Below are positions 8,924-19,503 of a DNA stretch of 64,000 bases, piece by piece. Numbering within the stretch: position 1 is the stretch's first letter; each line of letters starts with the position of its first letter. This stretch comes from Apium graveolens (Eukaryota > Streptophyta > Magnoliopsida > Apiales > Apiaceae), in contig NC_133649.1 of assembly GCF_009905375.1 (NCBI RefSeq), forward strand, positions 224,895,275 to 224,959,274, read 5' to 3'. Position numbers and translations under genes: made by a program. The notes beneath the pieces were generated by a model. That model did no database searches. It was not told the DNA's origin and saw only the letters and a list, made by a program, of their open reading frames with translations.

Positions 8924-9217
8924 CTAATTAAATATGCATAAACCCCGATTAACTACTAACAGGATCAACAGGATAAAGTATGAGAAAAGATTACAACTAC
9001 CAATCACAGAATATAACTTACAAACCCAAAATATTATTAAATAATCAGTATCGATTCCGGCTGGGAACCGACAGATAACCCATTGTATCTTTAAACACCT
9101 CTTACTAGGCGCGAGCTCACTTATAACCTGTACTACCTGCTCTGGCAACTGGAAGCCCTCAACACGGTAGGGACCACCAGGTATGCTCTTACGAGCAGTG
9201 CGCCTAAGCCTGGCCAT
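8924..9217 (-). CDS. A: small basic ORF in the LTR (left copy)
   Basis: 97 codons from ATG at 9217; the same ORF is at 19210-19503 in the other LTR. The first 27 residues are Arg/Lys-rich and end GFQLPEQ. Immediately after, at 9135-9136, is a GT in the context CAG|GTAGTA. Solo LTR I has a comparable small ORF ending SFELPEQ, also followed by CAG|GTG. I suspect only the first 27 codons are used, as an exon, and that the hydrophobic remainder is intronic. Function unknown. Confidence 0.35.
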   Translation of the reverse strand: MARLRRTARKSIPGGPYRVEGFQLPEQVVQVISELAPSKRCLKIQWVICRFPAGIDTDYLIIFWVCKLYSVIGSCNLFSYFILLILLVVNRGLCIFN

Positions 9218-9810
9218 CTTCTTGCTTAACTGCCATGGTTAGATTAAGACAAAACAAGTGAGTAGAAAACTCAGCAAGTAACTATACAGCAGTTCTACAA
9301 TATCAATTCTCAATATACTTTGAACAAACTAGGGCATTCTACTTTAGCTAATCTAGGTGGCAGATTTCCATATATTTATTTTTGTTTTCTTTGGGATAAG
9401 GAAAGGGTATCCGAAGAATAGTTGGGCTTTCAAGGAAACAAAGCTCAAAACAGGACAAAAGCCGACATTCATCACAATTCATTATAGGATCAAAATAGAT
9501 CTTTCGATAGAGGAAAGCAACAGTATTTCAAGATATAGAATCATTCATATGATCAACAATTTCAGGAATCAGGGTTCTGAGCTTTAAGCTCCACAATAAC
9601 ATAATCAACTCTTTTCAAAACAGTATAAATCATTTTCATTTCCAAAAACCAATTTACTGAATAAAAGTTTCAGTTCCCTTTTTAAATAATCATTTAGAAC
9701 CCTTGATTGGATCACTTATCTTTCCATTTCATTATATACGGGTGATCAGCCCGTATCGACCTCCATTCCGGTCTTTAAGGTACCATTCGGCATAATTTCA
9801 GCCTTAAATT

Positions 9811-9865
9811 GGACTAGTCCCACTAGCCTCTTACCATGACTGGACTAGTCCCACTAGCCTCTTAC
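9811..9865. repeat. A LTR: 31-bp tandem duplication
   Basis: GGACTAGTCCCACTAGCC is repeated with a 31-bp period at 9811 and 9842 (and at 20097 and 20128 in the other LTR). It contains the palindrome GGACTAGTCC. Role unknown. Confidence 0.75.
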
Positions 9866-12424
9866 GTCTCAATCCAATCCATCAGGAATTTATTTGGAAA
9901 ACCTTGAGTTGGAAAACAATAGGTTTTCTAAAATTCATTTTATCATTACCAAGCCTTTGAAATCATTCAGACTCTTTCAAGTCGAAACTCATTCTTAATT
10001 CAGATTTTAAAGAAACAAAGTTCAGGGAGTGAATCAAAGATACGCAAGGAACAATTCTCAAGAATTCTGTATCAAGGATAATAAGGTACTAAATTTGAAG
10101 GATCAGTAATAACTTAGGGATCATTAGGGCGATCAAGAGAAACAGGGTATCATTAACAGAGTTATCCAAGATAATTTTAAGGTTCAATATGATCATGGCA
10201 TTATAGGAAACTTAAACTGAAAGGCAGATTATCAACGGGTGAAATCAATAGGATTATCAATAACAGGTTATCAAGAACAAAGGGTACTTCAAATCAATAT
10301 CAGAGTTTCATAAAGCAAGGGTTTCATACTTTAACAGTTCAATACTCTACATGGTATGAACAATATTTCCTTTACAATCATTTATACAAGTAATCAGAGT
10401 TACTTGCCTGAAATTGCTTTCCCGAGGGTTGAACTACTGCCACCTAGTATACTTTTCCCTTTCCTAGCCCGAATGCCCTCACGCTCTGAATCTACAATAA
10501 AAACCAGAAATCTTAATTAGATTCCCAACTCTCGTTCCCGGAACGATCTCTCTATATGATAACTCGATTATATCTTTGACTCGAACTATACGAGTATAGC
10601 TTATACAAATAAGCACACAGCACATAGCACAATCCTTTCTCGTAGTTTTTATATCCTTATATTCCTAGAAATCAAAGCATACTCGCTTGACCTAGGCTAT
10701 TTCTCAAATCATACTAACACGACTCTTTTACGAGTACTAGACCCATTTACAACCAAACATTTACGTGCATACTATCACTTATATCAATCGACTTAATTCC
10801 CTTTTCTTTTATTCCTTAATTCGAACCAAAACAACAATTCAATCAAGCAAAATCAAAGATTTTCACATATAAACACTCAATCATTCTTTCAATTACCAAA
10901 ATCAAGTTTTGACCTTTATTTCTTATGGCCTATTCGGCCTTATTGCAAATACCCACCATAAAATCAATCAAATACTCACTTTAATTCACATAAACACGTA
11001 TCTCATTCAACAACCTTTAAAGAACCACTCTCCTTTCTTTTAATCATAAAAATCCGAACCATAATTATACATATACAATCAAATTTCTCAAAAATCACAC
11101 CATACACTTTTGTTCTAACATGATCCAACATTTAAACTAGCACCATTTTCTTTATTAACAAATTTCGAACATAAACACCACTCAATCATGGTCATGCAAG
11201 CAAGTTCTCATTAGTCACTAAGATTTTTTTAGCAAAAATCAACTCACTTCTCTTTTTAAGCCTAAGACCCATTCAGGTTTATCAAGAAAACACACATGCA
11301 AAGATCAATCTTGACATGCAAAGTCTTATATCACATTTTCAACTTGTTTTAAACCTTAACTTAGTCATTTAACTCATTTTCATCAAGATTTCCGAAGCAC
11401 AAAGCCAAACATCACCTAATGACTCAACTTTAATTAAATTATTCAATCAACATGCATGCATTCACTTATTCACAAATCAATCTCTTCTAAACCCTTTTTC
11501 TATTCGGCAAAAATTCAAAATTCACAATCCAAGAACCAAACAAGGACATGCACATCTTGATCCTTTTTAAGACTAACATGCAATCACTTTTAGGCTATTC
11601 ATACTTAGTGTTTACCAAGATTATCTCACAAAAAATCAATTTCCTTTCTTATTAACATAAAAATTCGAACCTAACTTAGCATGCATCAATAATTTCATTC
11701 CTTTTCAAGCTAATAACAATCCATTATTACTTTAAACAAGTTTACTCAAATCAAACAACTTTAAAGATTAAGTCAATTCGGCCTTTTTCAAAAACAAAAA
11801 TGCAACTTGATATTCTTACTCCTTGAATCACAAATCATCCTATTTCTTAACATCAATTCATTAAATCATGCAATTAACCACAATCAACTTGATTTCTTTA
11901 AAATTATAATGGCCATTCGGCCTTTTTCAATCAAAACACCACATGCAAACATAAAGAATTGATCTTAAGGTTCTAGAGCTCAGTTTTTTTTAACATCATA
12001 GCTCACCACCGGTTCACCGGAGTTCATCACCGGTGGCGGTAGCATCTCGGTGGTGCCCTCATTCGAGGGTATCCAACCATGAGCCCCCGATTTCTTAACC
12101 AAAACCAATGCAACAACACCACATGCAATCTAATTTCAGCATGTTAATCACAAAACATGAACTAATCAAGCAAGCCCTCGGTTCTTGGCTTGAAACCGAA
12201 CCCAAAACATACACAATTCGGCATGCAAGCACCAATACACACATGCACATACTTCTACCTATACATAAGTGTTTATCATGAAGAATTAGGGATGATTGAT
12301 GAGTTTGATCAAGGAAAAAGGAAGGATACCGAGAGAAATTGATGAGAGAGCCGAGAGAGAGTTGTTCGAGTGAGAGAGAGAGAGTGAAAGAAAAAGAGGA
12401 GAGAAAAGAGTGAGTGCACGGCAA

Positions 12425-12470
12425 GAAGAAGAAAATGGGGGGGGGGAAGTAGTGTTTTATACTCCACCAA
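12425..12470 (-). promoter_or_regulatory. A 3' LTR: TATA box and CT-rich start region
   Basis: GTATAAAAC on the minus strand at 12454-12462, followed by a C-run and the pyrimidine-rich CTCTCTCTCTCACTCG region (12360-12400). The same element occurs at 22744-22752 in the 5' LTR, which would drive the element. The C-run differs in length between the two copies. Confidence 0.6.
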
Positions 12471-13375
12471 ATAAGGGTAAAATAGTAATCTACTAACCCC
12501 CTTTTTAATTTGCATTTTGTTTCTCTTTTTACTTAATTGCAACGAAATTCAAAATAAAAATATTTCTCTCTCGGAAAGTCAAGAATTATTGAAAATGACA
12601 TTTTTAACGCGTAGGCCTCGAAATTAGCTTTTTATCCATTACTCATAATAAGAATTTGAGCGGGCGGTTGATTTTATATGAATTTCGCAAACTCGCTTTA
12701 ATAAATACCTTTTCCACATAAAATCGATTTAAAAATGCAAGGTCCAACAATTAAATTCACTTATTATTTTTAAAAAGTCTCTAGGACCTCTATGAAGATA
12801 ACAGAACAATTCCCATATTTTTATCCATCTCAGATGATTTTATAAAAATGCACGAAGGTTAATTAAACCTTTACTTAAATCACATAATTCCTTTAAAATT
12901 CACAAAAATTGACACAGAACATATAATCATGCACACAGTCAAGCAATCACACGCATATAGTCACATAATGACTCATGTCTGATCATAGAATATATCACTC
13001 TTAAATCTTTATCCTTTTTTACGCGTACCGGGTCACGTTCAGCCCGACGGCCCGACGCTCAGCGTTTCGATTACGCTTCTCATTATCTTTGCCAATCAAC
13101 ACGTTTCTTAAGACAAAATACTTTATTCATTCACTTCTTATATAATTCACATTTTATATTATTTAATTTTCATACTAGGACGGGTTCCGTTCTACCTGAC
13201 GGCCCGAAACCACAGCTCGACTTCTAAGCTGACTCTTTAAAATGGAACGTTTTTATCCACGCTCCTTAACTCTAGTATACAGATAAGACAAATAATCACC
13301 ACTTAATCACATAATCTCATCACATAACACATACTTTACTTTCTTAATTACGACGCAAAATTCTCGGTCGTTACA

Positions 13376-13392
13376 ATCTACCCTCCTTAAAA
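13376..13392 (-). other. Element A polypurine tract
   Basis: Minus strand AAGGAGGGTAGAT abuts the 3' LTR start TGTAACGACC. It is the expected plus-strand primer site of the element. Confidence 0.8.
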
Positions 13393-13415
13393 GGATTCTG
13401 TCCCCAGAATCTAAT

Positions 13416-13556
13416 CTAAGCAAATAGATGGGGATACTTTTCTTTCATTTCGCTTTCTAATTCCCAAGTCGATTCCTCGACTAGTGGATTTCTCCACAAC
13501 ACTCTAACTAGAGGTACAACTTTATTTCTAAGCGTCCTTTCTTTTCGATCCAAAAT
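13416..13556 (-). pseudogene. A: chromodomain-like C-terminal tail behind an in-frame TGA
   Basis: 46 codons in the same frame as the integrase ORF continue directly after its TGA (13557-13559): ILDRKERTLRNKVVPLV, VLWRNPLVEESTWELE, ending PHLFA and TAG. This matches the chromodomain-type C-terminus of Tekay chromoviruses (aromatic and WRN/TWE positions), which directs integration. The TGA probably came from CGA, a typical methyl-C deamination change. Confidence 0.7.
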
Positions 13557-14735
13557 TCATACTGGTTGTTCCACATAGGACAAATCTGGTTGGATTTCTA
13601 CTGGTTCCAACTCGATTACATGGCTCGCATCGGCATTATATTTCTTCAGGAGAGATACATGAAATACATTGTGCAGATGTTGCATTTGCGGCGGCAGCGC
13701 CAATTCATACGCCACTTTCCCAACTTGTCGCAATACTTCAAATGGTCCAATGTACCTTGGACTCAGCTTTCCTTTCTTTCCAAATCGAGTTAAACCTTTC
13801 CAAGGAGATATCTTCAACAAGACCTTGTCTCCAGTTTCGAATTGCACATCTTTCCGCTCTTGATTCGCGTACTTTGCCTGTCGGTCTTGAGCTGCAATTA
13901 ATCTCTTCCGTATCATTTCAACTTTTTCCTTCGTTTGCTGCACTAGCTCGGGGCCAATTAACTTGCGCTCACCAACTTCATCCCAATAAGTAGGGGATCT
14001 ACACTTTCTTCCATACAATGCTTCATAAGGCGGCATGCCAATACTTGCGTGATAACTGTTGTTGTAGGAAAACTCAATTAAGGGCAAATGATCATCCCAA
14101 TTTCCTTTAAAATCTATTGCGCAGGTTCGCAACATATCCTCAATTGTCTGAATTATCCTTTCACTTTGTCCGTCTGTTTGCGGATGATATGCTGTACTCA
14201 TTTTCAATTTCATTCCCAAATGATCGTGGAATTGTCGCCAAAATCTCGAATTAAACCTTGGATCTCTATCAGATACGATAGATACAGGAACTCCATGACG
14301 CATCACGATTTCATCCAGATACAATTTGACCAGCTTCTCTAATGAAAACCTTTCGTTTATTGGCAAGAAATGTGCTGACTTTGACAATCGATCAATTACC
14401 ACCCAAATCGCATCATGATTAGACTTGGTTTTAGGTAATCCTACCACGAAATCCATTGCGATATGTTCCCATTTCCATTCAGGTATGTCCAGTGGCTGAA
14501 GCAATCCACTAGGCCTTTGATGTTCTGCTTTAACTCTTTGGCACGTGTAACATTTGATTATCCATTCCGCAATTTCCTTTTTCATGTTTGGCCACCAAAA
14601 ATTTTCTTTCAAATCCTGGTACATCTTTGTACTCCCAGGGTGAATTGAAAATCTCGAGTTATGCGCTTCTTGTAAAATCTCGTGCTTTATCAGGTATCCA
14701 AATACGTGAGTTAACACGGTATATCCCTTTTCCAT
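13557..14735 (-). CDS. A: integrase
   Basis: 392 codons. The N-terminal zinc-binding region runs [20 protein letters not shown] to [11 protein letters not shown] (HHCC). The catalytic core has [10 protein letters not shown], the first D in [13 protein letters not shown], the second in [13 protein letters not shown], and E in [37 protein letters not shown] module (GPY/F domain) follows, and the end reaches LSYVEQPV before TGA. The upstream frame (14659-16461) overlaps it; one indel near 14700 separates them. Integrase inserts the element's cDNA into the genome. Confidence 0.92.
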   Translation of the reverse strand: MEKGYTVLTHVFGYLIKHEILQEAHNSRFSIHPGSTKMYQDLKENFWWPNMKKEIAEWIIKCYTCQRVKAEHQRPSGLLQPLDIPEWKWEHIAMDFVVGLPKTKSNHDAIWVVIDRLSKSAHFLPINERFSLEKLVKLYLDEIVMRHGVPVSIVSDRDPRFNSRFWRQFHDHLGMKLKMSTAYHPQTDGQSERIIQTIEDMLRTCAIDFKGNWDDHLPLIEFSYNNSYHASIGMPPYEALYGRKCRSPTYWDEVGERKLIGPELVQQTKEKVEMIRKRLIAAQDRQAKYANQERKDVQFETGDKVLLKISPWKGLTRFGKKGKLSPRYIGPFEVLRQVGKVAYELALPPQMQHLHNVFHVSLLKKYNADASHVIELEPVEIQPDLSYVEQPV

Positions 14736-16461
14736 CCTTTCGAGCTTTAATTTCTTCTCCCGTCAACTTATTCCTTTCGCGATTCATCACCTGCTCTTGA
14801 CAGAATCTAATCTTTTCCAAAATTTCAGGTTGAAACCGTATTGCATAAATGGCTTTACCTCCACATTCTGGAGTCTGCACCACTATTCCCATCTTTTCAA
14901 AGTCCTTGATTAATTCTTCTGATGACGTTAACATATTCAACTTTTCCTTTCGACTTAAAGCATCAGCTACCACATTTGCCTTTCCAGGATGATAGTTTAT
15001 CGCACAATCATAATCTTTGATCAATTCCAACCACCTTCTTTGTCGCATATTCAGTTCTTTCTGAGTAAAGATATACTTTAATCTCTTATGGTCCGTATAA
15101 ATCTCGCACTTTTCCCCGTACAAATAATGCCTCCAAATCTTAAGGGCAAATATAATTGCTGCCAATTCCAAATCGCGCGTTGGATACTTTTGCTCATGCG
15201 GTTTGAGTTGCCTTGACGCGTATGCTATTACCTTCCCGTGTTGCATTAACACGCATCCAAGTCCTTTATAGGAAGCATCACTGAATATCACAAATTCACC
15301 TTTATCATCTGGTAATACCAACACAGGGGCGGTTACCAACCTCTTCTTTAATTCTTGAAAACTTTCCTCACACTTTTCTGTCCAAACAAACTTCTCATTC
15401 TTTCTTGTCAATTTTGTCAATGGAACGACAATCTTTGAGAAATCTTGCACAAATCTTCTATAGTATCCGGCTAATCCTAGAAAACTTTTGACTTCCGTCG
15501 GAGTCTTGGGTCTTTCCCACTTCATAACAGCTTCTATCTTGGCTGGATCCACTTTAATTCCTTCTTTATTAACTACATGACCAAGAAATTGCACTTCCTT
15601 TAGCCAAAATTCACACTTTGAAAACTTTGCATACAGCTTCTCTTTTCGCAGAATTTCCAAGGAAATCCTCAAATGCTCCTTATGATCTTCCTCCGTTTTG
15701 GAATAAATAAGTATATCGTCAATAAACACAATCACGAACTTGTCCAAGTACTGCTTGAACACTCTGTTCATAAGATCCATAAATGCAGCTGGCGCATTCG
15801 TCAAGCCAAATGCCATTACCAAAAACTCATAATGTCCGTATCTTGTTCGGAACGCTGTCTTGGGTATATCTTCCGCTTTGATCTTTAGTTGATGATACCC
15901 AGATCTTAAATCAATCTTTGAAAAGCACGAAGCTCCTTTTAATTGGTCAAACAAGTCATCGATCCGCGGTAGAGGGTACTTATTCTTGATTGTCAACTTA
16001 TTCAGCTCACGGTAATCGATACACAATCGCATACTTCCATCCTTCTTCTTTACAAACAACACCTGTGTGCCCCACGGGGATACACTCGGTCGGATTACTC
16101 CTTTGTCCAACAACTCTTGCAACTGAGCTGCCAATTCCTTCATTTCAACCGGCGCCAATTCAATCGTAAACTCGATCTCTCTGTCTGGAGGTAGTCCAGG
16201 CAATTCATCAGGAAACACGTCCGGAAAATCTCTTACTACCGGAATATCGTCGATCTTTACAGATTCTTTCTCCACGTCCACGACATGAGCCAAATAAACC
16301 TCACATCCTTGACGCATTAATTTTCTCGCCTCAATAAACGTTAGAAATTTCTTCTCTTGCCTCTTTCCTTTAAATATTACTTCCTCACCATCCTTGGTTT
16401 TGAACTTCACTTTCTTACTTTTACACTCTATTTGCACCTCATGATTTGACAACCAATCCAT
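14659..16461 (-). CDS. A: reverse transcriptase and RNase H
   Basis: 600 codons. The N-terminus ([16 protein letters not shown]) is the end of the protease region. [53 protein letters not shown] and catalytic [16 protein letters not shown]. RNase [36 protein letters not shown] and [13 protein letters not shown]. The integrase zinc region begins at the end. It is in the same frame as the protease ORF (16483-16902), separated only by TGA. RT active-site residues are intact. Confidence 0.94.
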   Translation of the reverse strand: MDWLSNHEVQIECKSKKVKFKTKDGEEVIFKGKRQEKKFLTFIEARKLMRQGCEVYLAHVVDVEKESVKIDDIPVVRDFPDVFPDELPGLPPDREIEFTIELAPVEMKELAAQLQELLDKGVIRPSVSPWGTQVLFVKKKDGSMRLCIDYRELNKLTIKNKYPLPRIDDLFDQLKGASCFSKIDLRSGYHQLKIKAEDIPKTAFRTRYGHYEFLVMAFGLTNAPAAFMDLMNRVFKQYLDKFVIVFIDDILIYSKTEEDHKEHLRISLEILRKEKLYAKFSKCEFWLKEVQFLGHVVNKEGIKVDPAKIEAVMKWERPKTPTEVKSFLGLAGYYRRFVQDFSKIVVPLTKLTRKNEKFVWTEKCEESFQELKKRLVTAPVLVLPDDKGEFVIFSDASYKGLGCVLMQHGKVIAYASRQLKPHEQKYPTRDLELAAIIFALKIWRHYLYGEKCEIYTDHKRLKYIFTQKELNMRQRRWLELIKDYDCAINYHPGKANVVADALSRKEKLNMLTSSEELIKDFEKMGIVVQTPECGGKAIYAIRFQPEILEKIRFCQEQVMNRERNKLTGEEIKARKDGKGIYRVNSRIWIPDKARDFTRSA

Positions 16462-16482
16462 TCTTAGTATAACCTCAAATTC

Positions 16483-16902
16483 TCATATCTTAAAAAGAAT
16501 TAAGTCAGCAGAAAAGTGCCGACCTTCTATAGACATCACAATCGGGACAAATCTATTTACAACAACTTTCTCTTGATTTGCTACCTCTATAATCAACTTA
16601 GGCTCTAGAGGGTACACAACACAATTTAACTTATCAAGAATGCTTTCAGAAATAAAAGATCTGGTTGCTCCAGAATCCATCAAAACTTTTACTTCTACTG
16701 AGTTTATAACAAGCATACCTGCTACCACATCCACATCTTGCACCGCATCTTTCATTGACATGTTAAAGGTCCTAGCTCTGGGTTGAGCTGATGGTGCTGG
16801 GGGAGACGGCGGTCCAGCAATTCTGAGAACATTAGCCTTCTGTACAGGCTCCTTGCAATTTCTAGCCATATGGCCTACCTTGCCACACTTGAAACAAGCC
16901 AA
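16483..16902 (-). CDS. A: second zinc knuckle and protease
   Basis: 139 codons. They open with the CCHC knuckle CFKCGKVGHMARNC, then a Pro/Ser linker, then the aspartic protease with VLMDSGATRSFISESIL (DSG catalytic triad). The frame ends in TGA just before EFEVIL and the next ORF's MDWLSNH, in the same frame. This is one polyprotein with a nonsense codon. Upstream, a TAA (about 16924) separates it from the gag ORF in the same reading. Confidence 0.9.
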   Translation of the reverse strand: MACFKCGKVGHMARNCKEPVQKANVLRIAGPPSPPAPSAQPRARTFNMSMKDAVQDVDVVAGMLVINSVEVKVLMDSGATRSFISESILDKLNCVVYPLEPKLIIEVANQEKVVVNRFVPIVMSIEGRHFSADLILFKI

Positions 16903-16923
16903 ATCAGGCTTCCTTACTTCATT

Positions 16924-17382
16924 TTAACATTCTGAAGAATAATGCCCCTTCTGGTTGCACTTAAAACATGTTATATCCAGCTTATTACACCTCCCCGGGT
17001 GTCTCTTTCCACAGTTCCTGCATTCTTGCATCTGGGGCCTGCTATCCTTTCCCGGTTGTCCAGCTTTCTGGAAACGGTTCTTCTGAGCTCCATTCCCGGG
17101 TCTAAACTTCTGAAACTTTTTGTTCTGACCTCCACCATTCTTTCCAAACTTTCCTCTGAACTTTGAACTTCCTTGCTCTTGCTCAAAGCTTTCAAACTTT
17201 CTCTTTCTTCCTTCATTTTCTCTTCGAGCAGCTTCCCGCTCACCTTCCACTATCATTGCCTTCTGAACCAAAGCAGCATAGTTCTTGATCTCCAACATTG
17301 CTATTTGACTCCTAATCCACGGCTTAAGTCTCTGCTGGAACCTCTTAGCCTTCTTTGCTTCAGTATTCACGTACTCTGGCAC
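16924..17382 (-). CDS. A: gag C-terminal half with first zinc knuckle
   Basis: 152 codons: capsid end (YVNTEAKKAKRFQQRLKPWI, LVQKAMIVEGERE), a basic Gly/Lys/Gln nucleocapsid stretch (GGGQNKKFQKFRPGNG) and knuckles CRNCGKRHPGRC and CFKCNQKGHYSSEC. It ends in TAA directly after SSEC, with the reading continuing into the protease ORF. The real start is in 17360-17869; the methionine here is internal. Confidence 0.88.
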   Translation of the reverse strand: MPEYVNTEAKKAKRFQQRLKPWIRSQIAMLEIKNYAALVQKAMIVEGEREAARRENEGRKRKFESFEQEQGSSKFRGKFGKNGGGQNKKFQKFRPGNGAQKNRFQKAGQPGKDSRPQMQECRNCGKRHPGRCNKLDITCFKCNQKGHYSSEC

Positions 17383-17869
17383 TGAACCTTGCCAACTCCG
17401 AAAACTTCACCTCATATTCTGCTACCGACATTTCCTCCTGTCTAAGATCCAAAAATTTCATCTCCAACTGATCTTGCATATAACTTGGCAAATATTTTTC
17501 CAGAAATATCTCAGTGAACTTCTCCCAAGATAAGTCTTTGCCTTCCAACAACGCCTTAGAAGACTCCCACCAGAAACTTGCTTCATCTCTCAAATAATAA
17601 CTTGCGTACTGAGCTTTCTTATCGTCCTTAACTTCGGCTAGCTTAAAGGCTTTTTCCATCTCTCTCAACCACGACTGTGCTTTAATCGGATCTGGCAAAC
17701 CTAAGAACTCTGGAGGATGAATAGATTGAAAGTGCTTGAAATTTCCAACTTTTGGGGCCACAGGTTGTTGCAAAAGCTGAGCAAGTCTGCTCATCAAAGT
17801 GGTTTCTGGGTTTATTTCTAGGTCTTGGGTGGAAATTTCTTCTTCTTGGTGATCTGGTGAGTTGGCCAT
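17360..17869 (-). CDS. A: gag N-terminal half (capsid)
   Basis: 169 codons from ATG at 17869 (MANSPDHQEEEISTQDLE). The capsid core is typical of gypsy retrotransposon gag: PEFLGLPDPIKAQSWLREME, YYLRDEASFWWESSKALL and WEKFTEIFLEKYLPSYMQ, then LRQEEMSVAEYEVKFSEL. One extra base near 17381 throws it out of frame (FSARVREY stop), and the reading continues in 16924-17382. Confidence 0.9.
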   Translation of the reverse strand: MANSPDHQEEEISTQDLEINPETTLMSRLAQLLQQPVAPKVGNFKHFQSIHPPEFLGLPDPIKAQSWLREMEKAFKLAEVKDDKKAQYASYYLRDEASFWWESSKALLEGKDLSWEKFTEIFLEKYLPSYMQDQLEMKFLDLRQEEMSVAEYEVKFSELARFSARVREY

Positions 17870-18415
17870 TTCTTACAAACCCGATTGAGCAATTATTTAG
17901 CAATACGATAGCATGACATATATAACAACAATTTTTATGAAATCTCTTTTGTGGGTTTTAAGTTTTACCCAATTTACACATGCAATCCTATTACTACATA
18001 ATTCTCATATCAGTGTTGTTTTATCATGGCACGGAACAGGGTTTTACGATCTTTAGACATGGTTGTATGAAAACATAGCTGTATTTAAAACATGGCATTG
18101 AGAATAGTTTATAAGATAAACAAGGTGCACAAAGGAAAGCAAGATAATAGATTTATTTAAATCAAGGGTTACATAGGAAATATTCTGGATTTTAAGGTTC
18201 TGAAACAAGGTACAATAAATAGCAGGGTTAAACAGAGAAAAAACTGGAAAACATCCCCCTATCTACCCCTAACTTCCAACTACTACTACTACTGCACTAG
18301 TCTGAAATACAACAAGATAAATGAAAAAGGGATCCCGGCATCTGACCAAGTATCCCAAAGCCTATCGGCGCTGAAAATAACAACAACAATCTATGGGCTC
18401 AACCAACAGTCCCGT

Positions 18416-18934
18416 CTAATCATCTAGGATCTCTCTCAACACAACCAACATCCAGTGAATGATCTTATGCAGCCTCCGGGCCTCAGCATCAGCATCACTA
18501 GTGGATGGTCCCTCATCCAATCTCTTCCTGGCAACCTGCTCCACCAACTGAATCCTAGCTCTCCATTCCTCCACCACCACTGAAGTCCTCTGCCTAGAGT
18601 CTCGAATCAACCTATCTACCAAAGCTCCCAACTCAGGAATGTGGGAGTACACAAAGTCTCGGTCCTGGGCTAACTTGCCACCAATACTGACAGGAACAGT
18701 CTTAGGCATCTCCGACTCTGGCTCAGGGGCAGGAGTCTCTGAATCAGGCCTCCAGGGTGAAATCTGTATAGGGATCTTACTACTCTCAGAAGGGTCCTCC
18801 TCTGGGTCTGAACTAACATATACAGGCTCCTCTGGAGAGGGTGGAATAGGGTCCACAGGGGTACCAGTCAAGCTAATCTCTGAGTCTGAGTCACTACCAC
18901 TACTAGGATCCTGAGAGAAAACATAAAACAGCAA
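18416..18934 (-). CDS. A: extra ORF between primer site and gag
   Basis: Sense-strand ORF of about 172 codons in the leader. It is acidic, Ser/Pro/Glu-rich at first (SSGSDSDSEISLTGTPVD, PPSPEEPVYVSSDPEED), then helical and Arg-rich (LGALVDRLIRDSRQRTS, VEEWRARIQLVEQVARK), ending VLREILDD. It has no upstream in-frame ATG; the frame opens at CTG. TTTTATGTTTTCTCTCAG ends at 18911 just before GATCC and looks like a 3' splice site. From 18910 the frame is in phase with a possible exon ending at 19423 in the LTR ORF. Unrecognised protein, not gag. Confidence 0.5.
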   Translation of the reverse strand: MLFYVFSQDPSSGSDSDSEISLTGTPVDPIPPSPEEPVYVSSDPEEDPSESSKIPIQISPWRPDSETPAPEPESEMPKTVPVSIGGKLAQDRDFVYSHIPELGALVDRLIRDSRQRTSVVVEEWRARIQLVEQVARKRLDEGPSTSDADAEARRLHKIIHWMLVVLREILDD

Positions 18935-19139
18935 CCAAGAAACAATGTTAGGGTTAAATAAAGCTTCCAGCTAACTCACACCCTAACTCTAGTTTCTGCT
19001 TTACCAATCAAACACTTTCCTTAGACTATACCTAATAGTCTAACTCAACTCTACATGAGTCGAACTCTCTCGCGATACAGATATATTCCCAAAATACCCC
19101 TTTTTAAAACCTAACTTGTCTCAGGGACTAGATCCTGTA

Positions 19140-19151
19140 GCTCTGATACCA
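19140..19151 (-). other. Element A primer binding site
   Basis: TGGTATCAGAGC on the minus strand, three bases from the 5' LTR boundary at 19155. It is complementary to the 3' end of plant initiator tRNA-Met. Confidence 0.9.
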
Positions 19152-19209
19152 ACTTGTGACGACCTCAATCTCGAGGTTAGGAAATGAGGACTCACACACC
19201 TCTAATCTA

Positions 19210-19503
19210 CTAATTAAATATACATAAACCCCGATTAACTACTAACAGGATCAACAGGATAAAGTATGAGACAAGATTAGAACTACCAATCACAGAATAT
19301 AACTTACAAACCCAAAATATTATTAAATAATCAGTATCGATTCCGGCTGGGAACCGACAGATAACCCATTGTATCTTTAAACACCTCTTACTAGGCGCGA
19401 GCTCACTCATAACCTGTACTACCTGCTCTGGAAACTGGAAGCCCTCAACACGGTAGGGACCACTAGGTACGCTCTTACGAGCAGTGCGCCTAAGCCTGGC
19501 CAT
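19210..19503 (-). CDS. A: small basic ORF in the 5' LTR leader
   Basis: 97 codons from ATG at 19503, matching 8924-9217. Just upstream (about 19516-19560, minus strand) are ACTTGCTGAG and a pyrimidine-rich stretch ending CAG|TTAAG. After 27 codons the sequence reads CAG|GTAGTA (GT at 19421-19422). This copy lies in the transcribed leader, upstream of the primer site and gag, so it would be met first by scanning ribosomes. See the leader-block finding. Confidence 0.4.
   Translation of the reverse strand: MARLRRTARKSVPSGPYRVEGFQFPEQVVQVMSELAPSKRCLKIQWVICRFPAGIDTDYLIIFWVCKLYSVIGSSNLVSYFILLILLVVNRGLCIFN

Larger units (their letters stand above)
8869..13375 (-). repeat. Element A 3' LTR (left copy, 4507 bp)
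   Basis: Plus-strand ends are TGTGACGACC and GGTCGTTACA, matching 19155-23665 almost throughout. On the minus strand it carries a TATA box at 12454-12462 followed by a CT-rich start region. That leaves about 3.5 kb of putative R/U5. It also holds a 31-bp tandem duplication (9811-9834 and 9842-9865, GGACTAGTCCCACTAGCC), a GC-rich patch with CACCGG palindromes (12003-12060) and a small ORF at 8924-9217. The rest is AT-rich with no coding sequence I can support. Confidence 0.93.

Noticed and set aside
9357..9587. 76-codon plus-strand ORF in the A LTR (copy at 19643-19873)
   Set aside because: Antisense to the element's transcript, no recognisable domain; both copies exist only because the LTRs are duplicated.
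12003..12060. GC-rich CACCGG palindrome patch in the A LTR as an origin or insulator
   Set aside because: Real and present in both LTRs, but nothing beyond base composition supports a function.
12095..12542. Overlapping Ser/Leu/Phe-rich ORFs in the A LTR (also 22382-22832)
   Set aside because: They are readings of the CT-rich start region behind the TATA box. The longer one begins with TTG, not ATG, and the composition is simple.
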